Origin: Calothrix sp. MO_167.B12
GTDB taxonomy: Bacteria; Cyanobacteriota; Cyanobacteriia; Cyanobacteriales; Nostocaceae
Reading direction: 5' to 3'
Assembly (NCBI GenBank): GCA_030066045.1
Contig: JASJCJ010000014.1
Coordinates: 1 to 49,916 of the forward strand
DNA length: 49,916 nucleotides
Part shown: positions 6,816 to 16,536 of the stretch, in pieces
Layout: each line of letters starts with the position of its first letter
How positions within the stretch are numbered: the stretch's first letter is position 1
Translations under genes and position numbers: made by a program
The notes under the pieces: model-generated
The model's database searches: none
Told to the model about the DNA's origin: nothing
What the model saw: the letters and a program-made list of their open reading frames with translations, nothing else

Positions 6816-9467
6816 GTGGCTGTTGCAGTAGAAAAATTAATCACATCGGATATACTAAAACCCGCTCGTTACTTGGGTAACGAACTCTTAGCGGTACATA
6901 AACCGTGGGAAGAAGCTGAAATACGTTGGGTGCTAACCTACCCAGAAGTTTATGAGGTAGGTGCCTCAAATCTCGGTCATATTATTCTCTATAATATTTT
7001 GAATACCCAGCCACGCCAGTTGTGCGATCGCGCCTACTTACCAGGCTCGGATTTATCAACCAAGCTGAGGGAAACAAACACGCCCTTATTTGCTGTAGAA
7101 TCCAAGCGATCGCTCACAGAATTCGATATCTTGGGCTTTAGCCTCAGTTATGAATTGGGTGCAACCAATATTTTAGAAATGTTGGATTTGGCTGGTATCC
7201 CCCTGACGTGGCGAGAACGATTGACAGGGAACCATCCCCTAGTTTTTGCAGGGGGACAGACGGCAACATCTAACCCGGAACCATATGCCGACTTCTTTGA
7301 CTTCTTTGCTTTAGGCGATGGAGAAGAACTATTGCCGGAAATCGGCTTGGTATTAGAAGAAGGGAAAAGAGCAGGATTTGACCGGGAAGAATTGTTGCTG
7401 GACTTGGCTCAGGTTCCGGGAGTATACGTACCTCAGTTCTATCAAATGACTGCCGATGGTTCGGTGGTAAATCGACATGGAGATGTACCCCCACGGGTCA
7501 TCCGCCGGGTGGCAACCCCCATACCCGCCTATTCCATTGGTCTAGTGCCCTACGTACAAACCGTACACGATCGCCTGACCATGGAAATTCGGCGCGGCTG
7601 TACCCGTGGTTGCCGCTTCTGCCAACCGGGAATGCTCACCAGACCCGCAAGGGATGTGGAGCCAGAACAGGTGGTGACAGCCATTGAAAAGGGAATGCGG
7701 TCAACTGGTTATAATGAGTTTTCTTTACTATCCCTGAGTTGTTCTGATTATTTGTCCCTACCAGCGGTGGGAATGGAAATCAAAAATCGGCTCAAGGATG
7801 AGAATATTTCTCTATCCCTACCCAGCCAAAGAGTAGATCGATTTGATGAAAATATTGCCAATATTTTAGGTGGTTTGCGCCAAAGTGGGTTGACTTTTGC
7901 ACCTGAAGCTGGTACGCAAAGGATGCGAGATATCGTCAACAAAGGTCTGACCAACGAAGAATTATTGAGGGGTGTGAAAACTGCGTGGGAGCAGGGTTGG
8001 GATAAAATCAAGCTTTACTTTATGATCGGCTTGCCAGGGGAAACGGATGCCGATGTTGTGGGAATTGCTGAAACAGTTAAGTGGCTGCGACGGCAATGTC
8101 AAGCACAGCGCAGAAGACCCTTAAGTTTTAACTTAACAATTTCTAACTTTACCCCCAAACCCCATACCCCCTTTCAATGGCACTCAGTGTCAACTGCTGA
8201 ATTTAAGCGTAAACAAGAACTTTTACGACAAGAATTTCGCCGCATCAAGGGAGTAAAGGTCAACTTTACCGATGTGCGAATTTCAGCAATGGAAGACTTT
8301 GTGGGTAGAGGCGATCGCAGTTTAGGTAAAGTATTGCAAAGGGCATGGGAATTAGGCGCAGGCATGGATTCTTGGTATGATGGTTTGGATAAAGCTTTTG
8401 CTGCTTGGGAACAAGCGATCGCCGAAGCCGGACTAGATTGGAAGTACCGTCTGGTGGAAAATGGAGAATGGAACCTGTTTCATCAGGAAAAGACCCAAAC
8501 TAACCATGAAGAATTAAGTACGAATTCTTCCCCCACCTCCCCATACCTCCAATCCCTCAACCAATCCCTGCCTTGGGACCATATCGATACGGGTATCGAT
8601 AAAAAATGGTTACAAGAAGACTTACACAGAGCTTTAGCAGCTGCCACAGTTGCCGACTGTTCCTTTGATAGCTGCTCCCATTGTGGTGTGTGCGGTACAG
8701 AATTTGGTCATAATATTGTTATCCCTCCACCACCAATTCCCGAATTTGCCGGGGAATTTGTCCCCAATACCAACAAAGTGCAACGGTTGCGAGTCTGGTT
8801 TGGCAAACAGGGGGATATCACTTTAACCAGTCATTTAGACTTAGTACGTCTTTTAGAACGCATAGTCCGCAGAGCAAAAATACCAGTAGCCTATACCGGA
8901 GGATTTCACCCCCATCCCCGTATTGCCATCGCCAATGCCTTAACTCTAGGAGCTTCTAGTAGTGGCGAAATCATGGATTTTGAATTAACTCAGACCATGA
9001 ATGCAGGTACTTTCCAACAAAAACTGACAGCAGTTCTACCAACAGATATCCCCATATATAAAGTGGAGACATTGGACTTAAAAGCTCCCGCCGCCAACCA
9101 ACTCCTCGCCAGCGCCGAGTACTTATTGACCATTGCAGTGGTAGATGAGATGACACCAATCACCTGGCAAACTTGGATTGATACCATCCAAGCCACCCCA
9201 GAAATTTGGTGGGAACACACTACCAAATCAGGTAAAACTAAGTTAGTAAATCTGCGCGATCGCCTGTTCGAGTTAGAATTAGTTCAAACTGCTAATGAGA
9301 AAGACCACCACCCAGAAACTACAACTACCCTGCGTTATTTAGGTAGTTGTCGCAACGACGGGGTGATCTTGCGTCCGGAGCAAATCCTGTTTATGCTAGA
9401 ACAAACGGCTGGCAGAGAATTTCAACTATTGCATATTCATCGCAAGGAGTTAGTTTTGGCTGTATAA
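6816..9467 (+). CDS. TIGR03960-type radical SAM protein fused to a DUF2344 domain
   Basis: This 883-residue protein has three parts: an N-terminal degenerate cobalamin-binding-like region (about 60-190), a radical SAM core with the cluster motif C262-T-R-G-C266-R-F-C269, and a C-terminal DUF2344 (TIGR03936) domain from about residue 655 (RLRVWFGKQGDI...). The three Cys coordinate a 4Fe-4S cluster that cleaves S-adenosylmethionine. A linker of about 40 residues, rich in Ser, Pro and Thr, follows the SAM core near residue 570. A second Cys-rich spot, CSFDSCSHCGVCG, precedes the DUF2344 domain. In many bacteria the two halves are separate adjacent genes next to rne, and here they are fused. The substrate is unknown; an RNA- or translation-related role is suggested by the conserved neighbourhood. 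GTG at 6816 is the likely start. Confidence 0.9.
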   Translation: MAVAVEKLITSDILKPARYLGNELLAVHKPWEEAEIRWVLTYPEVYEVGASNLGHIILYNILNTQPRQLCDRAYLPGSDLSTKLRETNTPLFAVESKRSLTEFDILGFSLSYELGATNILEMLDLAGIPLTWRERLTGNHPLVFAGGQTATSNPEPYADFFDFFALGDGEELLPEIGLVLEEGKRAGFDREELLLDLAQVPGVYVPQFYQMTADGSVVNRHGDVPPRVIRRVATPIPAYSIGLVPYVQTVHDRLTMEIRRGCTRGCRFCQPGMLTRPARDVEPEQVVTAIEKGMRSTGYNEFSLLSLSCSDYLSLPAVGMEIKNRLKDENISLSLPSQRVDRFDENIANILGGLRQSGLTFAPEAGTQRMRDIVNKGLTNEELLRGVKTAWEQGWDKIKLYFMIGLPGETDADVVGIAETVKWLRRQCQAQRRRPLSFNLTISNFTPKPHTPFQWHSVSTAEFKRKQELLRQEFRRIKGVKVNFTDVRISAMEDFVGRGDRSLGKVLQRAWELGAGMDSWYDGLDKAFAAWEQAIAEAGLDWKYRLVENGEWNLFHQEKTQTNHEELSTNSSPTSPYLQSLNQSLPWDHIDTGIDKKWLQEDLHRALAAATVADCSFDSCSHCGVCGTEFGHNIVIPPPPIPEFAGEFVPNTNKVQRLRVWFGKQGDITLTSHLDLVRLLERIVRRAKIPVAYTGGFHPHPRIAIANALTLGASSSGEIMDFELTQTMNAGTFQQKLTAVLPTDIPIYKVETLDLKAPAANQLLASAEYLLTIAVVDEMTPITWQTWIDTIQATPEIWWEHTTKSGKTKLVNLRDRLFELELVQTANEKDHHPETTTTLRYLGSCRNDGVILRPEQILFMLEQTAGREFQLLHIHRKELVLAV

Positions 9468-10306
9468 TTCCTATCGGCAAGGGTAAAGTATTTATTTTGC
9501 CCCCCAATAGGAAACTACAGGAATTGATTTTTAGCAAGGTTGCGTTAGAATGAGATGAAGAGAAAATATCTGGCGCTGCATTGAGTGAAATGATTCACAG
9601 CCCTGAAATCCAGGGAAGCAAAATTATTTAGAGTGAAACTTCTGGGATTTTATCCCAGGTAAACTGAGACAGATTAATCAACTCTCTTTACAGCTAAGAG
9701 TGAATCATAGATCCATAGGTAGCTCCGTCAGCCTCTCTAAAATTCATGCTTTTTACCACCACTGCCCAATGCCCCTGAAAGATTTTAGGAGTGCTGAGTG
9801 CAGCATACACCCTGAGGATAATTAACCTAAAAGTGTGTACTGAACAGCACCTCAAGGATAAAATCCGCAGAAGTTGAGGACAAAGAAGTATTTCTTGTTC
9901 TTTCGTTCCCAGGATTTTATGGTCAGGGCATGTCATCATCAATCAATCATGGACGGATAATTGAATTGTTTAAAAATATTTAGCCTTGCCGGGATAGTCA
10001 AGCAAATCGACGCAACTACCGCGTAAGTAGCTTGAAGGATTGTAGAATGGGGCAGTTGAAAATTAGGAATGGTGGCTGTACCATCCGCGTTACCTCCCTC
10101 CTAGCAGAGACTCTTCCCCAGAGATTAACTGTCAGCAGTGCAGAACTTCTGAATTTTAAGAGAAGCATCCTTCTCCCTCTCCTCGTTAGTTTTGAACCCA
10201 GATGCAAAATTTTAATTACCAGCAGTACCTTGTGAGGCTTGCAGGGACGAGAGGAATAAAACCAACCTCAAGGAACCTTGGTGCTGCCATTTTTTGAGGA
10301 AATTGA
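9468..10306. other. Long intergenic region and probable rne leader
   Basis: This 839-base stretch has no convincing gene. It holds two short perfect hairpins, CCCTG-AAATC-CAGGG near 9601 and CTGGGAT-TTT-ATCCCAG at about 9648-9664, and an unexplained GC-rich patch around 10080-10250. Bacterial rne genes often have long 5' untranslated leaders through which RNase E limits its own message, so a regulatory leader is likely but not shown. Confidence 0.4.
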
Positions 10307-12373
10307 ATGCCAAAACAAATTATCATTGCCGAACAGCATCAAATCGCTGCCGTTTTTTCTGAAGATCAAATACAAGAACTAGTTGTTGCTACTGGTCATC
10401 ACCAAATAGGTGATATATATCTGGGAGTAGTAGAAAATGTACTTCCTGGGATAGATGCGGCTTTTGTCAATATTGGCGATCCAGAACGTAATGGCTTTAT
10501 CCATGTGACCGATTTGGGTCCCTTGAGACTCAGACGCACGGCAGCAGCAATTACAGAATTATTAGCACCACAGCAGAAAGTTTTGGTGCAAGTGATGAAG
10601 GAGCCTACAGGAACTAAGGGTCCTAGGCTTACAGGTAACATTACTTTACCAGGGCGTTATATAGTACTGATGCCCTACGGACGGGGAGTAAATTTATCCC
10701 GTCGGATCAAGAATGAAAACGAACGCAATCGTTTGCGTGCCCTGGCAATTTTACTCAAACCCGCTGGCATGGGATTGCTGGTACGTACAGAAGCCGAAAC
10801 CAAGCCAGAAGAAGCGATTATTGAAGACTTAGAAGCCCTACAACGGCAGTGGGAATTGATTCAACAAGAAGCTCAATCCACCCGCGCCCCTGCTTTGTTA
10901 AACCGAGACGATGACTTTATCCAACGGGTACTGCGGGATATGTACGGTGCAGATGTCAATCGCATCGTCGTTGATTCCAGCACCGGCTTAAAGCGGGTGA
11001 AGCAGTACTTGCAAAACTGGAGTGGGGGACAGACACCCCAAGGGTTGCTCATCGATCATCACCGCGATCGCTCACCTGTCCTAGAGTACTTCCGTGTCAA
11101 CGCGGCGATTAGAGAAGCTCTCAAACCTAGAGTAGACCTACCTTCTGGCGGTTATATAATTATTGAGCCAACGGAGGCTTTAACGGTTATAGATGTGAAC
11201 TCCGGCTCATTTACCCGTTCTGCCACTGCCAGAGAAACAGTATTATGGACTAACTGCGAAGCCGCTACCGAAATTGCTCGCCAGCTACGTCTACGTAATA
11301 TTGCTGGGGTAATTGTGGTAGATTTCATTGATATGGAATCCCGCAGGGACCAGCAGCACGTACTGGAACACTTCAACAAAGCACTTAAATCAGATAAAGC
11401 TCGTCCTCAAATTGCCCAGCTTACAGAATTGGGTTTAGTAGAACTTACCCGTAAGCGTCAAGGACAAAATATTTACGAACTATTCGGTCAAACTTGTGCT
11501 TCCTGTGGTGGTTTAGGACATATTGTGCATTTGCCTGGAGAAACAGAAACCAGATTACCCTTACCCACAGAATTACCAGATCGCTTTGCATCCATGCCCC
11601 AACGGGAACCACGACTGCCTGCTCCCCGGATGCCAGAACAACGGGAAAGTTATGATGCATTTGGGGAAGGATATGAAGCAGAATCTGACATTGCTGCCCT
11701 AGATTTGATGAATCATCCTAGTTACCAAGAACTGGGAGATAGTAGTAAACGTCGCACCCGTCGTCGCCGGATTAATATTAATGGCGGTAATGGCAAAGAT
11801 GAACCGCGAGTTGTACCTAGTCCACTAGCATTCATCAACGAGCCAGACTTAGACATGGAGGCTGAGAATGAACTGACTGGCAGTTCAGACTTACCAGCAC
11901 CGACTTTGAACAAACAAAGTTGGGGCGAACGTCCAGAACGGAGTAGAAGTTCTCGGGCAGATTTAGTCAAACCAGTGGTGGAACCCCCAGAAATTGTTAC
12001 CGTGGAAATGACTCCTGAAGAACAGGATGTGTATGCAGAAATGGGAGTTTCTCCTTTAGAAAAATTAGGTCGAGAGGTGAAAAATCCGAAATCTGTCATT
12101 ATTAACGTCACATTGCCCGGTCAGCAGCCAACCAGTTCCCCAGACAAAGAGATATCTTCGGAACCAGAAATATCTTCGGAGCCAGAGATATCTTCAGAAT
12201 CACCTACACCTACTAAGAAAATAGTCTTAGATCAATCACAACCGGAACCTGTAACTGAGACTATAGAAAAGAAACCAGCGTTAGTGGTGGTCGCTGATGA
12301 AAGTACCCCTACCAGCACATCAACTGTCAAACGCCGGGTTCGCCGTCGTTCTTCAGCTAAAGACAGTGATTAA
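10307..12373 (+). CDS. rne: Ribonuclease E
   Basis: This 688-residue RNase E/G-family endoribonuclease cleaves single-stranded AU-rich RNA and is central to mRNA decay. Visible parts are the S1 domain (about 33-112), the RNase H-like and 5'-sensor region, the catalytic aspartates in VIDVNS (Asp296) and VVDFIDM (Asp339/342), and the Zn-link CASC (Cys397, Cys400). The non-catalytic C-terminus (about 410-688) is low-complexity and acidic, with a threefold EISSEP-type tandem near residue 615. It ends in RRVRRRSSA, close to the Arg-rich nonapeptide reported to bind PNPase in cyanobacterial RNase E. Start: GAGGAAATTGA before the ATG. It overlaps rnhB by one base, so the two are translationally coupled. 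Confidence 0.96.
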   Translation: MPKQIIIAEQHQIAAVFSEDQIQELVVATGHHQIGDIYLGVVENVLPGIDAAFVNIGDPERNGFIHVTDLGPLRLRRTAAAITELLAPQQKVLVQVMKEPTGTKGPRLTGNITLPGRYIVLMPYGRGVNLSRRIKNENERNRLRALAILLKPAGMGLLVRTEAETKPEEAIIEDLEALQRQWELIQQEAQSTRAPALLNRDDDFIQRVLRDMYGADVNRIVVDSSTGLKRVKQYLQNWSGGQTPQGLLIDHHRDRSPVLEYFRVNAAIREALKPRVDLPSGGYIIIEPTEALTVIDVNSGSFTRSATARETVLWTNCEAATEIARQLRLRNIAGVIVVDFIDMESRRDQQHVLEHFNKALKSDKARPQIAQLTELGLVELTRKRQGQNIYELFGQTCASCGGLGHIVHLPGETETRLPLPTELPDRFASMPQREPRLPAPRMPEQRESYDAFGEGYEAESDIAALDLMNHPSYQELGDSSKRRTRRRRININGGNGKDEPRVVPSPLAFINEPDLDMEAENELTGSSDLPAPTLNKQSWGERPERSRSSRADLVKPVVEPPEIVTVEMTPEEQDVYAEMGVSPLEKLGREVKNPKSVIINVTLPGQQPTSSPDKEISSEPEISSEPEISSESPTPTKKIVLDQSQPEPVTETIEKKPALVVVADESTPTSTSTVKRRVRRRSSAKDSD

Positions 12374-13023
12374 TGCCTAAAAGACAAGCAGCTCCCAAAG
12401 CTACAAACTGGCTGGAGTTTTCCCTAGTATCAGAAGTTCCAGGACTAATAGCTGGAGTTGATGAAGTGGGAAGAGGAGCTTTGTTTGGACCAGTAGTGGC
12501 AGCAGCAGTAATTTTACCCAATACGGCTTTAACAGCGCCCATAGCGGCTGAAATTAAAGATAGTAAAAAACTATCTAGCTCCCGCCGAAATCAGCTAGCA
12601 CAGCAAATTTGCCACCTAGCAACAGATTGGAAAATAGGTTTTGCTGCCACTAGGGAAATTGATCGACTAAATATCTTACAGGCAACTCTCTTAGCCATGA
12701 AGCGAGCTGTGGTAAAACTTAACCAACAGCCGGCATTGTGTTTAATTGATGGCAATCAATCGATCAAAGATTTACCCTTACCACAGAAAACTATAGTAAA
12801 AGGGGATTCTCTGTCTCTTTCTATTGCTGCTGCTAGCATTGTGGCAAAAGTATGGCGTGACGATCTAATTGTGCGTCTTGCTAGTAAATACACAATGTAC
12901 GATTTGTCAAGTAATAAAGGTTATGGTAGTGCGCGTCATTTGTTGGCACTGCAACAGCATGGTCCTTCTCCTTTGCATCGCCTGTCATTTCGTCCTTGTC
13001 AAATCCAACGCAGAGAAATCTGA
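12373..13023 (+). CDS. rnhB: Ribonuclease HII
   Basis: This 216-residue type 2 RNase H removes RNA from RNA/DNA hybrids and excises single ribonucleotides from DNA. The active-site tetrad is visible as GVDEVGRG (Asp30, Glu31), CLIDGN (Asp126) and VAKVWRD (Asp163 or 164). ATG at 12373 shares its A with the rne stop codon (TAATG), so the two genes form an rne-rnhB operon. A 13-bp hairpin begins in its stop codon and separates it from the convergent DUF1997 gene. The N-terminal 20 residues extend beyond the core, as is common in cyanobacteria. Confidence 0.96.
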   Translation: MPKRQAAPKATNWLEFSLVSEVPGLIAGVDEVGRGALFGPVVAAAVILPNTALTAPIAAEIKDSKKLSSSRRNQLAQQICHLATDWKIGFAATREIDRLNILQATLLAMKRAVVKLNQQPALCLIDGNQSIKDLPLPQKTIVKGDSLSLSIAAASIVAKVWRDDLIVRLASKYTMYDLSSNKGYGSARHLLALQQHGPSPLHRLSFRPCQIQRREI

Positions 13024-13048
13024 AAGCACGGTAAATACCGTGCTTTCA
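13021..13048. terminator. Hairpin between convergent genes rnhB and DUF1997
   Basis: TGAAAGCACGGTA pairs perfectly with TACCGTGCTTTCA across AA, starting in the rnhB stop codon. It could end transcription from either side, although neither side has a clear T run. Confidence 0.65.
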
Positions 13049-13076
13049 TGATGAAATTATGTAGTCATGGAGACAA

Positions 13077-13664
13077 TTACTCTAGATTCCACATGGGAAA
13101 TTCGTTAGTATCCAAAGCCGATTCCAGTCCTTGACTTTGTAATTTTACCCACTGACAATAATCTACTATTAATTGATGTAGTAACCTTTGCTTAACTGTT
13201 AATAAAACACTTTTCAATAAGCTATTACCACTGGTTTCTAAAATTGGCTTGGGTGTTAAAGAAAATGGTACTGGTAGCTCCACTTGTACTTCTAAATTAG
13301 CATTGCCTTGTAAGCGGGTACTATTATGGAGATTGTAGGGTGATAAATGTCCCTTTAAATTTAAATCAAATCGGTGGTTAATATAGTCCATACCAAGAAT
13401 TTCACAGCCTACAGAGTGTAAATATACTGTGCCATCAGGTACTGCCCATACTCTCATGTCAACAGTGGGTTGAATCTTCAATGACATAAATGCCAATGGG
13501 CGCATTTTTAAACGAAAAATTTCATTAGTCAGAGACTGAACGCGCTTTGGATCCACAAGGGCGTTCACTAAGCGTTGAGGCTGACGCAAGTAATGCTGAA
13601 TGGGAATGGGCTGCTGTGGCACAGAAATTTCTACTGATTGGGAAGCAATAAACTTGGTCGCCAT
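13077..13664 (-). CDS. DUF1997 family protein
   Basis: This 195-residue protein of the DUF1997 family occurs widely in cyanobacteria and in plant plastids. The family fold resembles START/polyketide-cyclase lipid-binding barrels, but no function is assigned. The protein has no signal peptide. Its central region alternates short hydrophobic strands (residues 60-130), and the C-terminus (about 155-180) is helical with LLKSVLLTVKQRLLHQLIVDYCQWV. It is convergent with rnhB and probably monocistronic. Confidence 0.85.
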   Translation of the reverse strand: MATKFIASQSVEISVPQQPIPIQHYLRQPQRLVNALVDPKRVQSLTNEIFRLKMRPLAFMSLKIQPTVDMRVWAVPDGTVYLHSVGCEILGMDYINHRFDLNLKGHLSPYNLHNSTRLQGNANLEVQVELPVPFSLTPKPILETSGNSLLKSVLLTVKQRLLHQLIVDYCQWVKLQSQGLESALDTNEFPMWNLE

Positions 13665-13851
13665 AAGTTCATAAACTAAATTGTGTGATATTTATATTAT
13701 TAATTAATTTATCCTGTTTATTAACTATTGTTAAATCAAACTCAGGTTGAATTTAGTAATAGTATTTACTCAATACTTACAATCAGAATAATCAACTACG
13801 TGTAGCTGCTATCGCGCTCGCTACAGGTTTCTGACTCTTCCCTTTGTTTGG

Positions 13852-15603
13852 ATGAACAAACGCAATCATCTGCTATTACTGCTATTATGGCTAGCCCTTG
13901 GTGCAGCTCTACGTTTTTTACGTCTGGAATTTTTACCTCCTTGGACAGACGAGTGTGCGACGATCGCTTTTAGTTTGGGTAATAGTTTTAACTCAGTACC
14001 CTTAAACCAAGTTATTAGTGCAGATGTACTATTGCAGCCATTATACCCCAACCCTACATCAGGTATCGGGTTAGTTGTCAATTCCTTATTTGGGGAAAGT
14101 ACCCATCCTCCTGCATACTTTATCCTCGCCCATTTATGGATGAAATTGTTTTCTCCGCCTCCGGAATTAGCCTCAATTTGGGTAGGGCGATCGCTCAGTG
14201 CGATTTTAGGAGTAATATCTATTCCTATAATGTTTGCTGTTGGTTGTTTTGCCTTGCGCTCTCCATTGGTAGGTCAGTTCGCGGCAGCCATGATGGCAAG
14301 TTCTCCCTACGTAGTTTTCCTAGGTAGAGAAGCAAGGCATTATACTTGTGTGTTGTTACTGGTAATTGCTTCTTTGGCTTGTTTTATCCAAGCAATTAAG
14401 CATATCCGCCATCGACAATCTTTGCATTGGTGGGTAGCATTTATTTGGGTTACCATCAATAGTTTGGGAGTGGCAACCCACTATTTCTTTGTTCTGAGCT
14501 TGGCAGCCCAAGGAATAGTATTTTTGGGTTTAATATGGCAACAATTAAGGAAAAATAAAGCAGTACTAGTACAACCTGCTTGGCGAGTTATCTGGATAGT
14601 GGCATTAGGAACTCTAATTGGATGTTTGGTGTGGTTACCTGCACTGCAAAATATCTATGGTAGCGAGCCTACCACCTGGGTTTCTGATGGCAAGCCAAGC
14701 TTGGCACCAATTGTACGCCTATTGCTGTGGATGATGAGTATGTTGTTGTTATTGCCTTCTGCATTTACTACTTTACCCATAGCAATTGTGGTGATTTCTG
14801 GAGTAATTACCCTATTATTCCTCCTATGGGCAATACCAAATCTCCTCTTTGGTATGCAAATTCAACAGCAGTATGCCGATACTCGCCTAGTTATCCCCTA
14901 TCTAACTCATTATGTACTGGGTGCGATCGCTTTATTTATGTTTTTTACCTATATTTTAGGTATGGATTTAACTTTAGCGGCTCGTTTCCAATTTGTGATT
15001 GCTCCAGCCGTCATCCTCATTATCGCAACCGCTTTAGCTGGTTGTTGGCAAGGAGTGAGTGAGAATCGCCAAACTGACTCAAAATCCTTTCCATTGATAA
15101 ACAAATTATCGACAAAAGTGAAAATGGCTCCCCAGATAACAGTATCAATCATTTGCTTCATGGCATTTTTGGGAGGAATAACGGTAGTTTGGAATTGGGG
15201 TTATTTACAAAATCATCGTCCTGACATCTTAGCTCCCATTATTCACAATAAATCCCAGGCTCCCGTACTCATTGCTACCACCCATAAACATCATGGACAA
15301 ACAGGGAGAATGATGGGTTTAGCTTGGCAAAGGCAAAGATTTCTTACTTCTTCCACTAGTTCCCAGAATTGGCAGTTTTTCTTAGCCCACAGAAATCCAG
15401 TCACCAAAAATTACACCCATGCTGTGGAGATATTACAAGCACAACTCTCTCAACTTCCCAAACCTCTAGATTTGTGGTTAGTAGATTTCCGCGCTCCTCT
15501 GGATTTGGCATCTCAAAATTGTTTCCCTGAGCAAAAATTTCGCCAATCGGCTGGTGAATATCGCTATCAGCTGTATCACTGTAGGAGTGGAAGTAATAAG
15601 TAA
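13852..15603 (+). CDS. GT39-family membrane glycosyltransferase-like protein
   Basis: This 583-residue polytopic protein has about ten hydrophobic helices and resembles the PMT/ArnT (GT39) mannosyl- and aminoarabinosyl-transferase superfamily of GT-C enzymes. The first loop contains WTDE (Asp33, Glu34), the usual catalytic Asp-Glu pair, and a STHPPAYFILAHLWM segment matching the conserved H(P)P loop. Such enzymes move sugars from polyprenyl-phosphate donors to proteins or lipids outside the membrane. The last third is a soluble periplasmic-type domain. Substrates cannot be inferred. The gene starts with ATG at 13852 and ends next to a dispersed palindromic repeat; no neighbour is linked in function. 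Confidence 0.85.
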   Translation: MNKRNHLLLLLLWLALGAALRFLRLEFLPPWTDECATIAFSLGNSFNSVPLNQVISADVLLQPLYPNPTSGIGLVVNSLFGESTHPPAYFILAHLWMKLFSPPPELASIWVGRSLSAILGVISIPIMFAVGCFALRSPLVGQFAAAMMASSPYVVFLGREARHYTCVLLLVIASLACFIQAIKHIRHRQSLHWWVAFIWVTINSLGVATHYFFVLSLAAQGIVFLGLIWQQLRKNKAVLVQPAWRVIWIVALGTLIGCLVWLPALQNIYGSEPTTWVSDGKPSLAPIVRLLLWMMSMLLLLPSAFTTLPIAIVVISGVITLLFLLWAIPNLLFGMQIQQQYADTRLVIPYLTHYVLGAIALFMFFTYILGMDLTLAARFQFVIAPAVILIIATALAGCWQGVSENRQTDSKSFPLINKLSTKVKMAPQITVSIICFMAFLGGITVVWNWGYLQNHRPDILAPIIHNKSQAPVLIATTHKHHGQTGRMMGLAWQRQRFLTSSTSSQNWQFFLAHRNPVTKNYTHAVEILQAQLSQLPKPLDLWLVDFRAPLDLASQNCFPEQKFRQSAGEYRYQLYHCRSGSNK

Positions 15604-15745
15604 TAAGTAATTAGGACTTACGCAACTGGCATATTTTTTCTGTAGGGTGCGTGAAACTGCGAGAATATTGGAATGTAGCAATGAGACTTGTAACGTCACA
15701 CACCAATCACCGATTGTGACACGCAGCTTTAGTCCTGGTAATAAA
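15593..15745. repeat. Heptamer tract and GGACTTACGC-type palindromic element
   Basis: TAATAAG repeats end the glycosyltransferase gene (15593-15610). After them, TTAGGACTTACGCA begins an element whose other end is a degraded GCTTTAGTCC near 15728. A short, better-preserved version with the same ends lies at 37305-37371. Confidence 0.5.
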
Positions 15746-15832
15746 GAATTAAATTCCCCTACTATGAATGGAAGAAACACATCAAGGGGAATTTAGAATT
15801 TAGAATGAAGAATTTAGAATTATTACCCCATC

Positions 15833-15923
15833 GATGAATCGAAGGGGTAATGAGACAAGGAAAACATTTTTCTCTCCATGGATGAATTCGGGAGCTTGTA
15901 TCCAGTCTATTTTGTAGTCAAAC
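15833..15923 (+). repeat. ~100-bp dispersed repeat, copy 2
   Basis: It starts with the CCCCATCGATGAATCGAAGGGG-type hairpin and continues with TCTCCATGGATGAATTCGGG and TCCAGTCTATTTTGTAGTCAA. It matches copies at 3100-3200 (minus), 23995-24093 and 26829-26921. Confidence 0.65.
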
Positions 15924-15997
15924 CCTGTTCTCTTCTACATTCTACATTCTGCCCCCTGCCTTGTTTTTTCAGAGTGGAGAAAAATCACTTTCGCCAC

Positions 15998-16490
15998 CAA
16001 TTATGGTATTTGACACTCCTCAGCCTAAAGACGTGAGGATTCTTGCTTCAACGGGAGCTCCAAAATACCCCAAAGACGAATCAATACAGCAACATCCCAG
16101 ATTACTTTACCCTCAGCAAGCATACACCGACTGCCCGACGGCGTTGAAGAGAGATTTACGAAGCTCTTGCTACGACTCCCACATTTGTACAAGATTTAGG
16201 ATTTATACTACCAGGGTTCCGGATCGGGAATTGTCCGCTAGACCTACTTCGTTTTTTATGTGTGCGCTTGACCGCTAATCACAATATTATCATAAAAAGC
16301 CGTCCTAGAAGGATACTGTTGGCGAATCAGGGGTATCACCCTTCACATAATGATTTTTCGCCATCCCACCAGATGTAGAGACGTAGCAATGCTAGGTCTG
16401 GAAGCAACCAATTTGTGGGCATATGAGGGGTCAAACCTACTATTCGCCAACAGTATTTTAGAAGGACGGGGCTTTAAACCCAAATTTTCG
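15998..16490 (+). pseudogene. IS200/IS605-like remnant interrupted by a MITE
   Basis: There is no intact transposase or TnpB. Remaining features are a TTTGAC-ACTCC hairpin (CCTCA/TGAGG at 16018-16038) followed by GAGGATTCT, and at the end a CCGTCCT/AGGACGG hairpin before GGCTTTAAACCC. The first feature is shared with 33826-33860. I recognise such text as typical of the ends of cyanobacterial IS605/TnpB elements, but this is recollection, not a database match. The element is split by the MITE at 16314-16458. Confidence 0.45.
16314..16458. mobile_element. MITE nested in the IS605-like remnant
   Basis: Inverted ends TACTGTTGGCGAAT (16314-16327) and ATTCGCCAACAGTA (16442-16455) enclose 114 bases. 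TAGAAGGA lies on both sides (16306-16313 and 16459-16466), an 8-bp target duplication. Removing the element with one copy of the duplication restores the CCGTCCT-AGA-AGGACGG hairpin of the host element. Confidence 0.8.
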
Positions 16491-16502
16491 GTAAGTAAGC
16501 AA

Positions 16503-16533
16503 AATCTAAAATCTAAAATCTAAAATCTAAAGT
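16503..16533. repeat. AAATCTA heptamer tandem repeat
   Basis: Four copies of AAATCTA sit just before the prephenate dehydratase start codon. Such heptamers are common in heterocystous cyanobacteria. Confidence 0.7.
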
Positions 16534-16536
16534 TAT

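Noticed and set aside
15961-16278. 105-residue open frame in the IS605-like region
   Set aside because: It has no TnpB or transposase motif and crosses the hairpin end of the element; treated as a remnant.
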